DNA of 49,410 nucleotides from Bacillota bacterium (GTDB lineage: Bacteria > Bacillota > Clostridia > Lachnospirales > Bianqueaceae): the NCBI GenBank assembly GCA_017620135.1, contig JAFZQZ010000073.1, positions 1 to 49,410 of the forward strand, read 5' to 3'. Below the pieces are notes generated by a model that saw nothing but the letters and a program-made list of their open reading frames with translations, was not told the origin of the DNA and searched no databases. The position numbers and the translations under genes were made by a program. This document shows positions 33,175-42,034 of this stretch, piece after piece. Within the stretch, counting starts at the first letter, position 1. Every line of letters begins with the position of its first letter.

Positions 33175-34932
33175 ATGATCAGAAAGATCTACAGACAAAT
33201 GCTCCTTACGCAGATCCTGTCGGCCATGACCGTCATGATCTGCATGATGATCGATTCTATGATGATTGGCCGGTTCCTTGGCGTCGACTCCGTCACCGCT
33301 TATGGACTGGCCAGTCCTGTTCTATTGGTGTTTGCGGCGTTCTGGAGTATGCTTTCCGCCGGGATCCAGGTCATGTGCGGCAAGACGATGGGCAGCGGCG
33401 ATATGGAAGGGACCAATGCCTGTTACTCTGCTTCGATGGTGATGGCTGTCGCGGTAGCGCTGATCGGTGTGGCGCTGGTCCTGATCCTGCAGACACCCCT
33501 CTGCACACTGCTTGGCGCGGGCAGACCGACCGCGGACAATACGGTGTTCTTCCTTACCAGAGACTATCTGAAAGGTTTCATCCTCGGCGCTCCGGCCTTT
33601 ATTCTCGCGCAGATCATGGTGCCGTTCATGCAGATCTCGGGCAACCGCGGCCGACTGGTGGCCGCCGTCCTGATGATGACGGTATCCGATATCGTTTTTG
33701 ATATTCTGAACGTATTTGTTTTCCATGGCGGGACCTTCGGCATGGGACTGGCTTCTACGCTGAGCTATTATCTCGCGCTTCTGATCGGCATCACGTATTT
33801 CCTGCACAAAGACTGTATGTTCAAATTCCGGCTGAAAAGCGTGAGCGCCAGGCTGTGCCGGGAACTTTTCAGCTATGGTATTCCCACTGTCATCAACCAG
33901 ATCAGCCTCGTGCTGCTGGTATTCGTGCTGAACAAGATCCTGCTGGCTGTTGGGAAAAACCTGGCTGTCGCGGCCTATTCCGTCGTTTCGACGATCGGCA
34001 ACCTCTGCTACAGCGTCAGTTCCGGGGTCGGCTCGGTCGCGCTGCTTCTGGCATCAGTCTTTTTTGCGGATGAGGATCGAAGCTCGCTTCGGGTACTGAC
34101 CAAAACCATGACCTTCTATGGGATCGTGCTGGATGTAGCGGTCATTATCTTCGTGCAGATTATGGCCCCTTCTCTGGCGCGGCTGTTCCTTCCGAATGAT
34201 ACGGCCGCCCGGGAACTGACGGCGCTGGGCGTCCGGCTGTTCAGCCTCTCTCTTGTTCCGAGCGCGCTGAATACTGCTTTCAAGAATTACTGTCAGGGGG
34301 TAGGAAAGATCAGGCTGACCGAAACCATTTCCGTCCTGCAGAATTTCGTTTCGATCGCAGCGTTCGCCCTTCTGTTCAGCCGCATCATCGGGACGCCGGG
34401 CGTCTTTCTGGGCTTCTTCGGCGGAGAGAGCCTGACACTCTTGTTGATCGCCGTTTATGTATGGGTGAAAAAGAAAAAAGTCACCTTCTCGGCGGACGAT
34501 TTCTCGTTCCTGGAAGATGACTTTGGCATTGCGGAAGAAAGACTCTTCGAGAAGAGCATTCATAACCAGGCGGAAGCATCAGAAGCTTCCGAAGCCGCAG
34601 CGGAGTTCTGCCGGCAGCGCGGAGAGGATGAACGCAGCTGCATGCTGATCTCGCTCTGCCTGGAGGAGATCACGAACAACATCATCGAATACGGCTTCCC
34701 CAAGAACCGGGAGAGCCACAGCATTCATGTTCGGATCCTGTTAAAAGAGAATGAAAGGGTGATCCGTATCCGCGACAACTGCCTGGGATTTGACCCGGTG
34801 GAATATATGAAGATCCACCGGCAGGAAGAGGATCCGACCGCGCATATCGGGATCCGGATGGTGATGAAGATGGTGAAAAACGCAAACTACCTTCATTCGC
34901 TTGGGCTGAACGACCTGACGCTGGTTTTATAG
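33175..34932 (+). CDS. MATE transporter fused to an RsbW/SpoIIAB-like ATPase domain
   Basis: 585 residues. Residues ~1-435 have 12 membrane helices and the MATE pattern (MICMMIDSMMIGRFLG at helix 1; PSALNTAFKNYCQGVGKIRL after helix 10), so export of a small molecule is expected. Residues ~455-585 are soluble and resemble the HATPase domain of anti-sigma kinases: EEITNNIIEYGF from residue 497 is the N-box, RIRDNCLGFDP the G1-like box and HIGIRMVMKMV the second G-box. This joins a transporter to a GHKL-type ATP-binding module. No anti-anti-sigma partner is seen nearby. The pairing might regulate the transporter or signal its activity. Function of the fusion is unknown. Confidence 0.85.
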   Translation: MIRKIYRQMLLTQILSAMTVMICMMIDSMMIGRFLGVDSVTAYGLASPVLLVFAAFWSMLSAGIQVMCGKTMGSGDMEGTNACYSASMVMAVAVALIGVALVLILQTPLCTLLGAGRPTADNTVFFLTRDYLKGFILGAPAFILAQIMVPFMQISGNRGRLVAAVLMMTVSDIVFDILNVFVFHGGTFGMGLASTLSYYLALLIGITYFLHKDCMFKFRLKSVSARLCRELFSYGIPTVINQISLVLLVFVLNKILLAVGKNLAVAAYSVVSTIGNLCYSVSSGVGSVALLLASVFFADEDRSSLRVLTKTMTFYGIVLDVAVIIFVQIMAPSLARLFLPNDTAARELTALGVRLFSLSLVPSALNTAFKNYCQGVGKIRLTETISVLQNFVSIAAFALLFSRIIGTPGVFLGFFGGESLTLLLIAVYVWVKKKKVTFSADDFSFLEDDFGIAEERLFEKSIHNQAEASEASEAAAEFCRQRGEDERSCMLISLCLEEITNNIIEYGFPKNRESHSIHVRILLKENERVIRIRDNCLGFDPVEYMKIHRQEEDPTAHIGIRMVMKMVKNANYLHSLGLNDLTLVL

Positions 34933-34960
34933 ACCCTCTTCTACAACATGATAGTTTTTA

Positions 34961-37315
34961 TCAGCCGAGTCCAGGGCCTTCCTGTTTATGAACCTCCTGG
35001 ACTTTCTGCTGTGTCTTTACCGCTGCTTGTTTTTGTTTTGGCGCATTCACGGCATTCATCTCTTCTGTCAGTTTATTCCTGAATACTTCCATGCTGCCGG
35101 ATGAGATGGCTTTCATCATACCGGATGCCTTTTCACGCGTTCCCATCATTTTCCTGGCCACAGAATTCTTCAAAGTGCTTTGAACATTCTGATCGACGTT
35201 TTTCCAGGGCGCGTCGGACTCTTTTCCCTGCGGCTGACTGGCTTTTTGCGTCAGGGCCATATATTCGCCGAGTATCTGTTTGGATTTCTTCATCGCCTGG
35301 TACCGGACCGCAGGATTCTTACTGTCAAGCTTGTTGCCGATCTCCTTTGCCTCATCGCGCAGCTCCTGCATACGGCTGCCCACTGTATTCTTCCTGATCG
35401 CAGAAGAGATCTGTGGATTTCGCTGCGCTTGCGGCACCTGCTCGTCATATTGTTTGCGAACGTTGATCATCATCTGCCCGCCGTGAGAGTTTCTGGAAAG
35501 AAGATCCCGCCTTGTATCATCATTTGTCAGAATATAGTGCAGATTTTCATCTTTCGTCATGTCGTCAACGGCATTTTCAAGTCGCTTGCCTTCCTCGGCA
35601 GGCGGGATCTGCTTGTCAAGACCGTAGCCTGTTTTTCTTTCAACCTTACAGGCGTTTCGAATGGCGATGATTTCCGCGGCGGCTTTTGCCTGCAGTTCAT
35701 TTTTATCAATTTCGTCTTCGTTTTTCTGAGCGTTTTTGACCTGCTGCTTCAGCTCTTCGATTCTTTCTTTCGCGGTAGGCATAAACCTCGCCAGTTCCGG
35801 AGAATTTTCAAGTTCTCCCGGCGCTTTCTTCAGGAGATACTTTTTAAACTCATCCTCAATAAAACCGCCGTGTGTTCTGGCAGTACAGAGTTTATGCTCC
35901 GCGTTCTTCCCTTTAATATAATTTCCATCGTCATCCGTCTCGAGGTAAGTGTCATTGATGAAGTTCTGGAAATCCTGGTTATCCATCAGCTTATCTCTCA
36001 TCGCTTCCAGTTCTGTCCTGGAAATAGTCTCGCCGAGGGAAGCCTTGCTTCCTCGCTTTGAATCAGAAAGAATTCTCGCGGCAAAGATGGTGGCAAACTG
36101 TTTAGCAGGACGATCCTCATCATTTTCGATCCCATCCGGGTTTTCTCTGATTTCAGCTTTGACCTCGTCGATGAATTCTCTTGCAGTCTTACTTTCAATG
36201 CCGGAAAGCTCTTTCTCACCCTTTTTGACGAATTCATCCAGCACTTCGGAAGCGGTTTTTTCTCCCTTAATGATCTGACCCACATAGGAGGTTTCTGCTC
36301 TTTGTTGTGCCAGATAATCCTCCGTGGAGGCGTCGGCATTGAAGTCACTCAACGGTTTTCCGCTTTCCAGCAGCAAACGGTCTTTCTGCGCTGAAGCCGC
36401 GAGATGGACTCTGGACAGATCTGTGGCAAGCTGAAATCCTTTTTCTTTGACCCAGTCGGAGATCTTCTCGTTATCCTGGGCTTCATTGATCGACGCCACC
36501 TGTTTCCGATAAGCGTCCGCGGTATTGATTTCTTCAGCAGGCAGTTCTTCCCGTAATACGGCCTGCACGTCTTTCTTTATGTCCGTTGTTAGATCGGTAG
36601 TCAGCATGAGGCGCATCTCGGAAATTATGTCCTCATCGCGTCTGTTTATAAGATCCGGCTTCTGTTGGGTCACAACATGGTAGAAGGTATTGTCCAGCGA
36701 CTTATAGGTGTCTTTGTGATTGTCGAGAAAGGCCTGCTTCTGCGCTTCATCCATACCAAACTCATCCAGGACTTCACCTACGGTAAATTCTTTCCAATTT
36801 TTGTCAGGATTCTTTTTGACAATGTCCTCAAAAAACCCCTGGAGTCTGCCAACAGCTTTCATTTCAAAATCACTTAGAGCAGTGGAAGTACTCATATCCC
36901 TGATACCGGATGCGCCAAAAAGATACTTGGCTTTATCTTCACGGTCCGGTTCGTCCTCCGGCAGGGAAGATAGTATCTGCTTGTACATGGCATCCTGCTC
37001 TAATGCCTCTCTGTGATAGGCCTTCATGGTACCATAGATGACATTTGTGAAAGATTCATAGGGGTTATCCCTGGTCACATGGACTTTGTTGGCTTCAAAG
37101 GCGGCGCTTTCTACGACATTGTATCCAATTTCATTGCCTAAACCGAGCGCGGATATCTGTTCATCCTCATACTCCGGATATCGATCCTCGCCGTTTTCGT
37201 TTGCGAACTTCAACTTATAGAGCTGGTTACAGAAAAAAATCGCATTCATCACATCAGTACTGTTCTTTTCAAAGGTACGGTTGATCGCATCAATATTCAC
37301 AGGTTTGATTGGCAT
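34961..37315 (-). CDS. Large hypothetical protein, charged and helical
   Basis: 784 residues, not recognised. No signal peptide or membrane segment. It is very rich in Lys, Glu, Asp, Gln and Asn, with long helical stretches such as ERIEELKQQVKNAQKNEDEI and few cysteines (three seen). The frame opens at 37330, but ATG 37315 has GAGGAGA about eight bases upstream, so I prefer it. Base composition looks more AT-rich than the neighbours. It stands alone, convergent with the MATE fusion (28-bp gap, no terminator seen) and divergent from marR. It could be a cytoplasmic scaffold, a structural protein or an effector; nothing in it proves a role. Confidence 0.75.
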   Translation of the reverse strand: MPIKPVNIDAINRTFEKNSTDVMNAIFFCNQLYKLKFANENGEDRYPEYEDEQISALGLGNEIGYNVVESAAFEANKVHVTRDNPYESFTNVIYGTMKAYHREALEQDAMYKQILSSLPEDEPDREDKAKYLFGASGIRDMSTSTALSDFEMKAVGRLQGFFEDIVKKNPDKNWKEFTVGEVLDEFGMDEAQKQAFLDNHKDTYKSLDNTFYHVVTQQKPDLINRRDEDIISEMRLMLTTDLTTDIKKDVQAVLREELPAEEINTADAYRKQVASINEAQDNEKISDWVKEKGFQLATDLSRVHLAASAQKDRLLLESGKPLSDFNADASTEDYLAQQRAETSYVGQIIKGEKTASEVLDEFVKKGEKELSGIESKTAREFIDEVKAEIRENPDGIENDEDRPAKQFATIFAARILSDSKRGSKASLGETISRTELEAMRDKLMDNQDFQNFINDTYLETDDDGNYIKGKNAEHKLCTARTHGGFIEDEFKKYLLKKAPGELENSPELARFMPTAKERIEELKQQVKNAQKNEDEIDKNELQAKAAAEIIAIRNACKVERKTGYGLDKQIPPAEEGKRLENAVDDMTKDENLHYILTNDDTRRDLLSRNSHGGQMMINVRKQYDEQVPQAQRNPQISSAIRKNTVGSRMQELRDEAKEIGNKLDSKNPAVRYQAMKKSKQILGEYMALTQKASQPQGKESDAPWKNVDQNVQSTLKNSVARKMMGTREKASGMMKAISSGSMEVFRNKLTEEMNAVNAPKQKQAAVKTQQKVQEVHKQEGPGLG

Positions 37316-37353
37316 CGTTTTTCTCCTCATTTCATATTTCTGATTGTGCGACT

Positions 37354-37383
37354 AGCATATCACAAAAGAATACCTTCCGGCAA
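37354..37383 (-). promoter_or_regulatory. Candidate promoter of the 784-residue protein
   Basis: On the minus strand TTGCCG (37378-37383) and TATGCT (37354-37359) with an 18-bp spacer, about 39 bp before the start codon. Confidence 0.55.
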
Positions 37384-37435
37384 CGGAAATCTCATATTGA
37401 CATAAAAGCGGCATAGAACATGATGAAGGAACGAC

Positions 37436-37475
37436 TTGACAATTATATTACTATATAGTAATATTCTATATAGAA
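37436..37475 (+). promoter_or_regulatory. marR promoter with two overlapping palindromes
   Basis: TTGACA (37436-37441) and TAATAT (37459-37464) are 17 bp apart. A perfect 20-bp palindrome, ATATTACTAT followed by ATAGTAATAT (37445-37464), covers the spacer and the -10 box. A second, TTCTATATAGAA (37464-37475), follows directly. Binding of the MarR-type protein here would block its own transcription. Confidence 0.85.
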
Positions 37476-37487
37476 AGGAGTGATGCT

Positions 37488-37925
37488 ATGCGGATATCAC
37501 GCAGTGGCGATTATATCGCGCAGATCCGGCTGATCGGCGGACGGGTATTTGAGAAACTGCTGGCCGCGTCGGAAACAGAGACATTCAACGGCCCGCAGGG
37601 CAAGATTCTGGATGCGCTCTGGCAGGAAGACGGACTGTCCGCCAACGAGATCGGAAAGAAAACCGGTCTGGCGAACAGTACTTTGACAAGTATGCTGGAC
37701 AGGATGGAGAGTGCGGGACTTGTGAAACGGATTCGTTCCGAGAAGGACCGCCGGGTCGTTCAGGTATTCCTGGGAGCAAAAGCGAACGAGTGTAAGGAGC
37801 AGTACCGGAAGGTATCGGAAGAAATGACAGAGATCTATTTCCGGGGATTTGAGGAAAAGGAGATCGAAGCATTTGAACAGTACCTTCTGCGCGTACTGGA
37901 GAACGTCAGACAAGCTGAAAACTAA
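37488..37925 (+). CDS. MarR-family transcriptional regulator
   Basis: 145 residues with a winged helix: LSANEIGKKTGLANSTLTSMLDRMESAGLVKRIRS and the wing EKDRRVVQVFL. N- and C-terminal helices would form the dimer. It likely represses itself and the following flavin reductase-like gene (nine bases downstream) until a phenolic, oxidant or similar ligand binds. AGAAAGGAG precedes the ATG. The upstream palindromes at 37445-37475 are the likely operator. Confidence 0.88.
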   Translation: MRISRSGDYIAQIRLIGGRVFEKLLAASETETFNGPQGKILDALWQEDGLSANEIGKKTGLANSTLTSMLDRMESAGLVKRIRSEKDRRVVQVFLGAKANECKEQYRKVSEEMTEIYFRGFEEKEIEAFEQYLLRVLENVRQAEN

Positions 37926-37934
37926 GGAGAAGCT

Positions 37935-38501
37935 ATGGGAAAAACAAGTATAAAACCTACGAATGATTATTGCCCGCAGACACTGTTTCTGTATGGGACA
38001 TATGACAAAGACGGAAAGCCGGATTTTGCTCTTTTCTGCTGGTTCAGCTATATCTGGGACGGCGAGCTGGGCGTCATGTGCTGTATCGGCGGTGAAAAAC
38101 AGACAAAGGAAAACATCCATCGTAATAAAGTCTTTTCTGCCAACCTGGTAACGGAAAAAATGCTTTGCGCCGCGGATTATCTGGGAAATGTCAGCGGCTT
38201 TGATCCCGAAAAGATCAAGCTGGATATCGGAAAAGGCGCAGTCCTTCCGGTCCCTGTCGTGAATGATTCACCTGTCATCTATGAGCTGGAAGTTAAGCAG
38301 TTCATTCCTCTGGAAGACGGGGAAGTGATGCTGTGCCGGATCCATAATGTCCTACAGGACGACTTGCTGATTTCCGATGACCTGAGCATAGAGCAGAAAC
38401 TCCTTCAGATCGCGCCGGCAATGGCTACGCACAGTCGTTATTTCGGCTATCTCGGTGCTGACTTGGGCGCCTGGGGCGAACCCATGAAGAAAGTAGAATA
38501 A
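37935..38501 (+). CDS. Flavin reductase-like FMN-binding split-barrel protein
   Basis: 188 residues of the flavin reductase-like/flavoredoxin family. An N-terminal PQTLFLYGTYDKDGKPDFA strand pair, CCIGGEKQTKENI and NLVTEKM fit the FMN-binding split barrel. The C-terminal HSRYFGYLGADLGAWGEPMKK is also typical. It probably transfers electrons through FMN in an oxidative or xenobiotic stress response, given the MarR partner. Substrate unknown. TAAGGAGA precedes the ATG. Confidence 0.82.
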   Translation: MGKTSIKPTNDYCPQTLFLYGTYDKDGKPDFALFCWFSYIWDGELGVMCCIGGEKQTKENIHRNKVFSANLVTEKMLCAADYLGNVSGFDPEKIKLDIGKGAVLPVPVVNDSPVIYELEVKQFIPLEDGEVMLCRIHNVLQDDLLISDDLSIEQKLLQIAPAMATHSRYFGYLGADLGAWGEPMKKVE

Positions 38502-38532
38502 AAAGAAGTGCGAAAACACAGATCTGCATCGA

Positions 38533-38577
38533 AAAAGGAGATATTCATCTTCATATGGAAATGAATATCTCCTTTTG
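38533..38577. terminator. Bidirectional rho-independent terminator
   Basis: AAAAGGAGATATTCAT (38533-38548) and ATGAATATCTCCTTTT (38561-38576) form a perfect 16-bp stem with a 12-base loop. It ends the marR transcript and the convergent transglutaminase operon, whose stop codon lies a few bases away. Confidence 0.88.
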
Positions 38578-38579
38578 TT

Positions 38580-40826
38580 TTATTTATTCAGCATCCTCAG
38601 CACTTTTCGTCTGGACGAGAGTTTTCTTACGATCTCGTGCTGGAACTGCCATTCTTCTTCGCCGAGTTCCTTCTCGCCGAAGATCACATCGTGATAGATC
38701 TTCAATAGACGATCCGGCTCATCGTTTTCGAGACCGTAGCTGGGCCAGTGGATGATGCGGAACAGATGGCGCAGCGTTTCAGTCTTCTTCCGGTCATAGC
38801 CCCGGCGGGAAAGCGCCGCGAGGAGTACCGGCAGGTCCGCCCGGATCTTTTCGCTGTAACTCATCGCGGCATACGCTTTCTTCTTCCGATCCCACAGGAT
38901 GAAGAAGGTGGCGGCGCCACCAAGGATCAGCATGGCCAGGACGATCAGTACGATCTTTCCGACAGGGACCGGTTTCTTTTCCACGACCGGTTCCTTGTTT
39001 TCTTCGGCCTTTTTCTTCTCTGCGTCACGACGTTCCTGCATCTTCACATCCAGCACGCCTTCCGCATCCCAGGTAGCCTGTGAGCCGATAAATCCAGGCG
39101 TCGCTTCCAGTACGATCCAGCCGTACCCCGGAAGATAGGCTTCACACCAGGCGTGACGGGAATCATCGTCCAGCCAGAGCGCGTTCTGCTGTTCGAGTTC
39201 GGTGCGGTAGCCCTCCACATAACGGGTGGGGATACCGCAGACGCGGCAGAGCACCGATGCCGCAGTGGCAAACCAGGTACAGTAACCTTCCTTTGTCTCA
39301 AAGAGCAGATGATCCAGTACAGGCGTGTTTTCATCCGGGAAGGTCGGGTGAAGGTTATAGCCGTAGTTCGTCTTCAGATAGTGTTCTATCGCGACGATCT
39401 TCTCGTAATCCGTACTCTTTCCGCGAACGATCTCGTCGGCAAGCTTCTGGATCTCAGTCGACAGATTTTCCGGCAGCGCCAGATAATCATGATAGATCTC
39501 TTCTTGCCGGCGGTACAGCAGCTCTTCGATCTGCACGTTCCATTCCATATCGAGCAGAAATTCGGCTTCATAGGTGCCGGCGATCTGTCCCCAGGACTGG
39601 ACTTTTCCGGCGTCATATGAATAACCTTCTGCGTCGCGGATGACATTCGTCATACGGGCATTGGTCTCCAGGAAATACAGCCGGTAGGAGGTATCTTCCT
39701 CCTGCATATAGTTGAACAGGACCTTGCCCGGATACGTCTGGAACGGGTACCTCGACTCATCTGCCCTGATCGACAAAAGGTTCGGCGTCGTAAACAGGGT
39801 ACGGGTGTTCATCTGATAATAGTCGATATACAGCGCGCGTTTCCGGAGGTATTCTCCGCCGACGACCGAAGGATCGCCGCGGGTCGTGCGCCAGAGCGCG
39901 TAGACATGTTCGGCGGTATCCAGATTCCATTCCAGCAGCGCCGGATCTTCGGGCTGGGCCGTGTTTTTCCATCGTGTTCCATCGAAATAGTTCCAGGTCG
40001 TACCGGGGAGATAAACGACGCTTGAACCACCGAAATCCAGCCAGACCTTGACCAGGTGGGCATAATCCTTATCCTCGTCGGTCCCGACGAGATTGCCCGA
40101 TTCCGTGATAGAATCGATGGAAAACTCCGAATCGCCCACGGTGCGGTAGTGGAGCTGCGTATCGATCTTTTCCCAGACTTTCTGTACCTCATCCCACGCG
40201 GCATGGAGCAGCTTGTACGGATAGGGCTGTGCGTCTGTCGGCAGAAGGAAGAGCAGAGAACTGATCAGACAGCAGATCAGCAGGACGATGGCCGGACGCT
40301 TGGTTTTGGGAAGACGGCGGCGCCGAAGGACTTCGGTCAGGGTAAAGAGCACCAGCGGCATCATCAGGACGATGGAAGTTTTCGGCAGACGCTCGCCGAA
40401 GATGGCGGCCAGGAGCCAGACGATGACCCAGGCACAGGCAAGGGCTAGTCTGGACCAGAAAAACTGAACGGGATACAGAAGGACAAGGGCGACAGCCGCG
40501 CCACCTAAAAGTACGAGCGCGTTGGTGCCGGCATAATCCTCGTAGGGCGTATCCTTCCAGAACCGCAGGGTGTCGCCGATCCATTCGGTTCCGCTGAAAA
40601 GACGGGTCACGAGAAGGAAGGTCAGGACAAAGAGAAGGATCGGGCCTATGATCTTCGCCAGCCGGTCAGTCAGGAGGAGCAGGGTGATCCAGAGAAGCAG
40701 AAAACCGATGACCGTACCGGTAGCGACAGTGATATACGTGCGTGCCGGAAAAGCGATCACGGCAGCGGAAGTGATAAGGACCAGCAGAAGCCAGCGGGGG
40801 AGGTATTTATCCACAAATTCTCTCAT
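38580..40826 (-). CDS. Membrane transglutaminase-like protein (TgpA type)
   Basis: 748 residues. About seven membrane helices at the N-terminus, a large outer domain with a transglutaminase core, then one helix (VLIVLAMLILGGAATFFILW) and a cytoplasmic tail. The catalytic Cys is in EGYCTWFATAASVLC (about residue 517) and the His in SRHAWCEAYLPGYGW. The acidic third residue appears as Glu (VLEATPG) where Asp is common. It completes the MoxR - DUF58 - transglutaminase set, common in bacteria but functionally poorly known. It overlaps the DUF58 gene by four bases. Confidence 0.88.
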   Translation of the reverse strand: MREFVDKYLPRWLLLVLITSAAVIAFPARTYITVATGTVIGFLLLWITLLLLTDRLAKIIGPILLFVLTFLLVTRLFSGTEWIGDTLRFWKDTPYEDYAGTNALVLLGGAAVALVLLYPVQFFWSRLALACAWVIVWLLAAIFGERLPKTSIVLMMPLVLFTLTEVLRRRRLPKTKRPAIVLLICCLISSLLFLLPTDAQPYPYKLLHAAWDEVQKVWEKIDTQLHYRTVGDSEFSIDSITESGNLVGTDEDKDYAHLVKVWLDFGGSSVVYLPGTTWNYFDGTRWKNTAQPEDPALLEWNLDTAEHVYALWRTTRGDPSVVGGEYLRKRALYIDYYQMNTRTLFTTPNLLSIRADESRYPFQTYPGKVLFNYMQEEDTSYRLYFLETNARMTNVIRDAEGYSYDAGKVQSWGQIAGTYEAEFLLDMEWNVQIEELLYRRQEEIYHDYLALPENLSTEIQKLADEIVRGKSTDYEKIVAIEHYLKTNYGYNLHPTFPDENTPVLDHLLFETKEGYCTWFATAASVLCRVCGIPTRYVEGYRTELEQQNALWLDDDSRHAWCEAYLPGYGWIVLEATPGFIGSQATWDAEGVLDVKMQERRDAEKKKAEENKEPVVEKKPVPVGKIVLIVLAMLILGGAATFFILWDRKKKAYAAMSYSEKIRADLPVLLAALSRRGYDRKKTETLRHLFRIIHWPSYGLENDEPDRLLKIYHDVIFGEKELGEEEWQFQHEIVRKLSSRRKVLRMLNK

Positions 40827-42034
40827 GCGCTGTCTCCTTTCCCGGAAGCGGAAGGCACTTCATTCCCGCCGGAAAGGACAGAGAAGAAATCTCTGTCGGA
40901 AGGCGCCTGAAGGAAGGTGAGCTTGCTTTCCGAGGCGGCCAGAGAGGATGCTTCCGTAGAGTCTCCGATATAGATCAGCGTGATCCTGGCGCCGCGGGAG
41001 ATGAGCAGGCTCAGCTTGCGGATCAGGGATTCCGTCACTTCCCATGTCAGCAGGATATAGCGTCCGACAGCTTCTGAAGTCACATGATAGTTCAGGGCGT
41101 CTTCCGGACTGGATTCGCCGCTGAAGAAATTCCGGGCCATCATCTTGTAAAGCCGCGGATAAGCGGCAACAGAACCTACCAGCTGGCGGCGGTTCGCATC
41201 CGGAAGGACTTTCAGCGCGATCCCGCGGCGCAGGAAGTAATCGGCGATCGCGAGCGTTCCTTCGACGATATCGTCCTGGGCCTGCCATCCGGCTTCACCC
41301 TCGGGACCGTCTTTTCTTCCGTCGGGGATCAGGATCAGTTCGCTCTTGGGTTCCGGCGAGAGATTCTTCAGGATGAGCTTCTGAGATCTCGCGGAGGCTT
41401 TCCAGTTGACGCGGCGGATATCGTCGCCTCTTGAGTACAGCTTCCACTGGCCGTCCGGGATCATCTCTCCGAAATAGCTTTTATCCACTTTCTGCTGATC
41501 TTTTTCCTCCGGCGGCGCGATGGGCAGCTGATCGATCCGCTGCTGCCTGGGAAGGACGTTGACATGTTCGATCTTCTCGTATTTCAGTTCGGTCAGGGAG
41601 AAATAATCAGGAATGATGATAGAAGAAGCGCCGATCCGGCAATATCCGTAATGCCGGCAGACGGGATGAAACTCGTAGGTTTTTTCTTCTCCCGGCGCCA
41701 GGGAACAATAGAGGGATCGCTCGTTCTCAGCGAAATGGATCTTTCCTTCACTCATCTGGATCCGGATCTCGGGAAGCGTGATATAGCTGTCGTTTCGCAG
41801 CATAAGTTTGCATGTCAAAACCTCGCCCCTGACCACACTGGATCTGTCCACCTCCAGGCGGAGGACCAGTGAGGACCGGACGAGTCTTCGAAAGATGAGA
41901 GCCGAGATCGGGAGAATGAGCGCCCCCCAGAACAAAAGATAACTGGCGGCGCCTCCCTTGAAACCGATGAGTACGGCAGCTGCCAGAATGACGAGCGCCA
42001 TCAGCAGCTGCCGGAGCCTGAGAGCTTTTTTCAT
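40823..42034 (-). CDS. DUF58 domain protein (MoxR-associated)
   Basis: 403 residues. Two membrane helices at the N-terminus (LLMALVILAAAVLIGF and LLFWGALILPISALIF), then an extended region and the DUF58 core YSRGDDIRRVNWKASARSQKLILKNLSPE, followed by a von Willebrand A-like region. DUF58 proteins accompany MoxR AAA ATPases. It overlaps both neighbours by four bases. Its membrane helices place it at the inner membrane surface. Confidence 0.87.
   Translation of the reverse strand: MKKALRLRQLLMALVILAAAVLIGFKGGAASYLLFWGALILPISALIFRRLVRSSLVLRLEVDRSSVVRGEVLTCKLMLRNDSYITLPEIRIQMSEGKIHFAENERSLYCSLAPGEEKTYEFHPVCRHYGYCRIGASSIIIPDYFSLTELKYEKIEHVNVLPRQQRIDQLPIAPPEEKDQQKVDKSYFGEMIPDGQWKLYSRGDDIRRVNWKASARSQKLILKNLSPEPKSELILIPDGRKDGPEGEAGWQAQDDIVEGTLAIADYFLRRGIALKVLPDANRRQLVGSVAAYPRLYKMMARNFFSGESSPEDALNYHVTSEAVGRYILLTWEVTESLIRKLSLLISRGARITLIYIGDSTEASSLAASESKLTFLQAPSDRDFFSVLSGGNEVPSASGKGDSA

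Noticed and set aside
34575-34600. GGAAGC/GCTTCC inverted repeat in the MATE fusion as an inserted element
   Set aside because: The arms are only six bases and the Glu/Ala/Ser-rich linker between domains can explain it.
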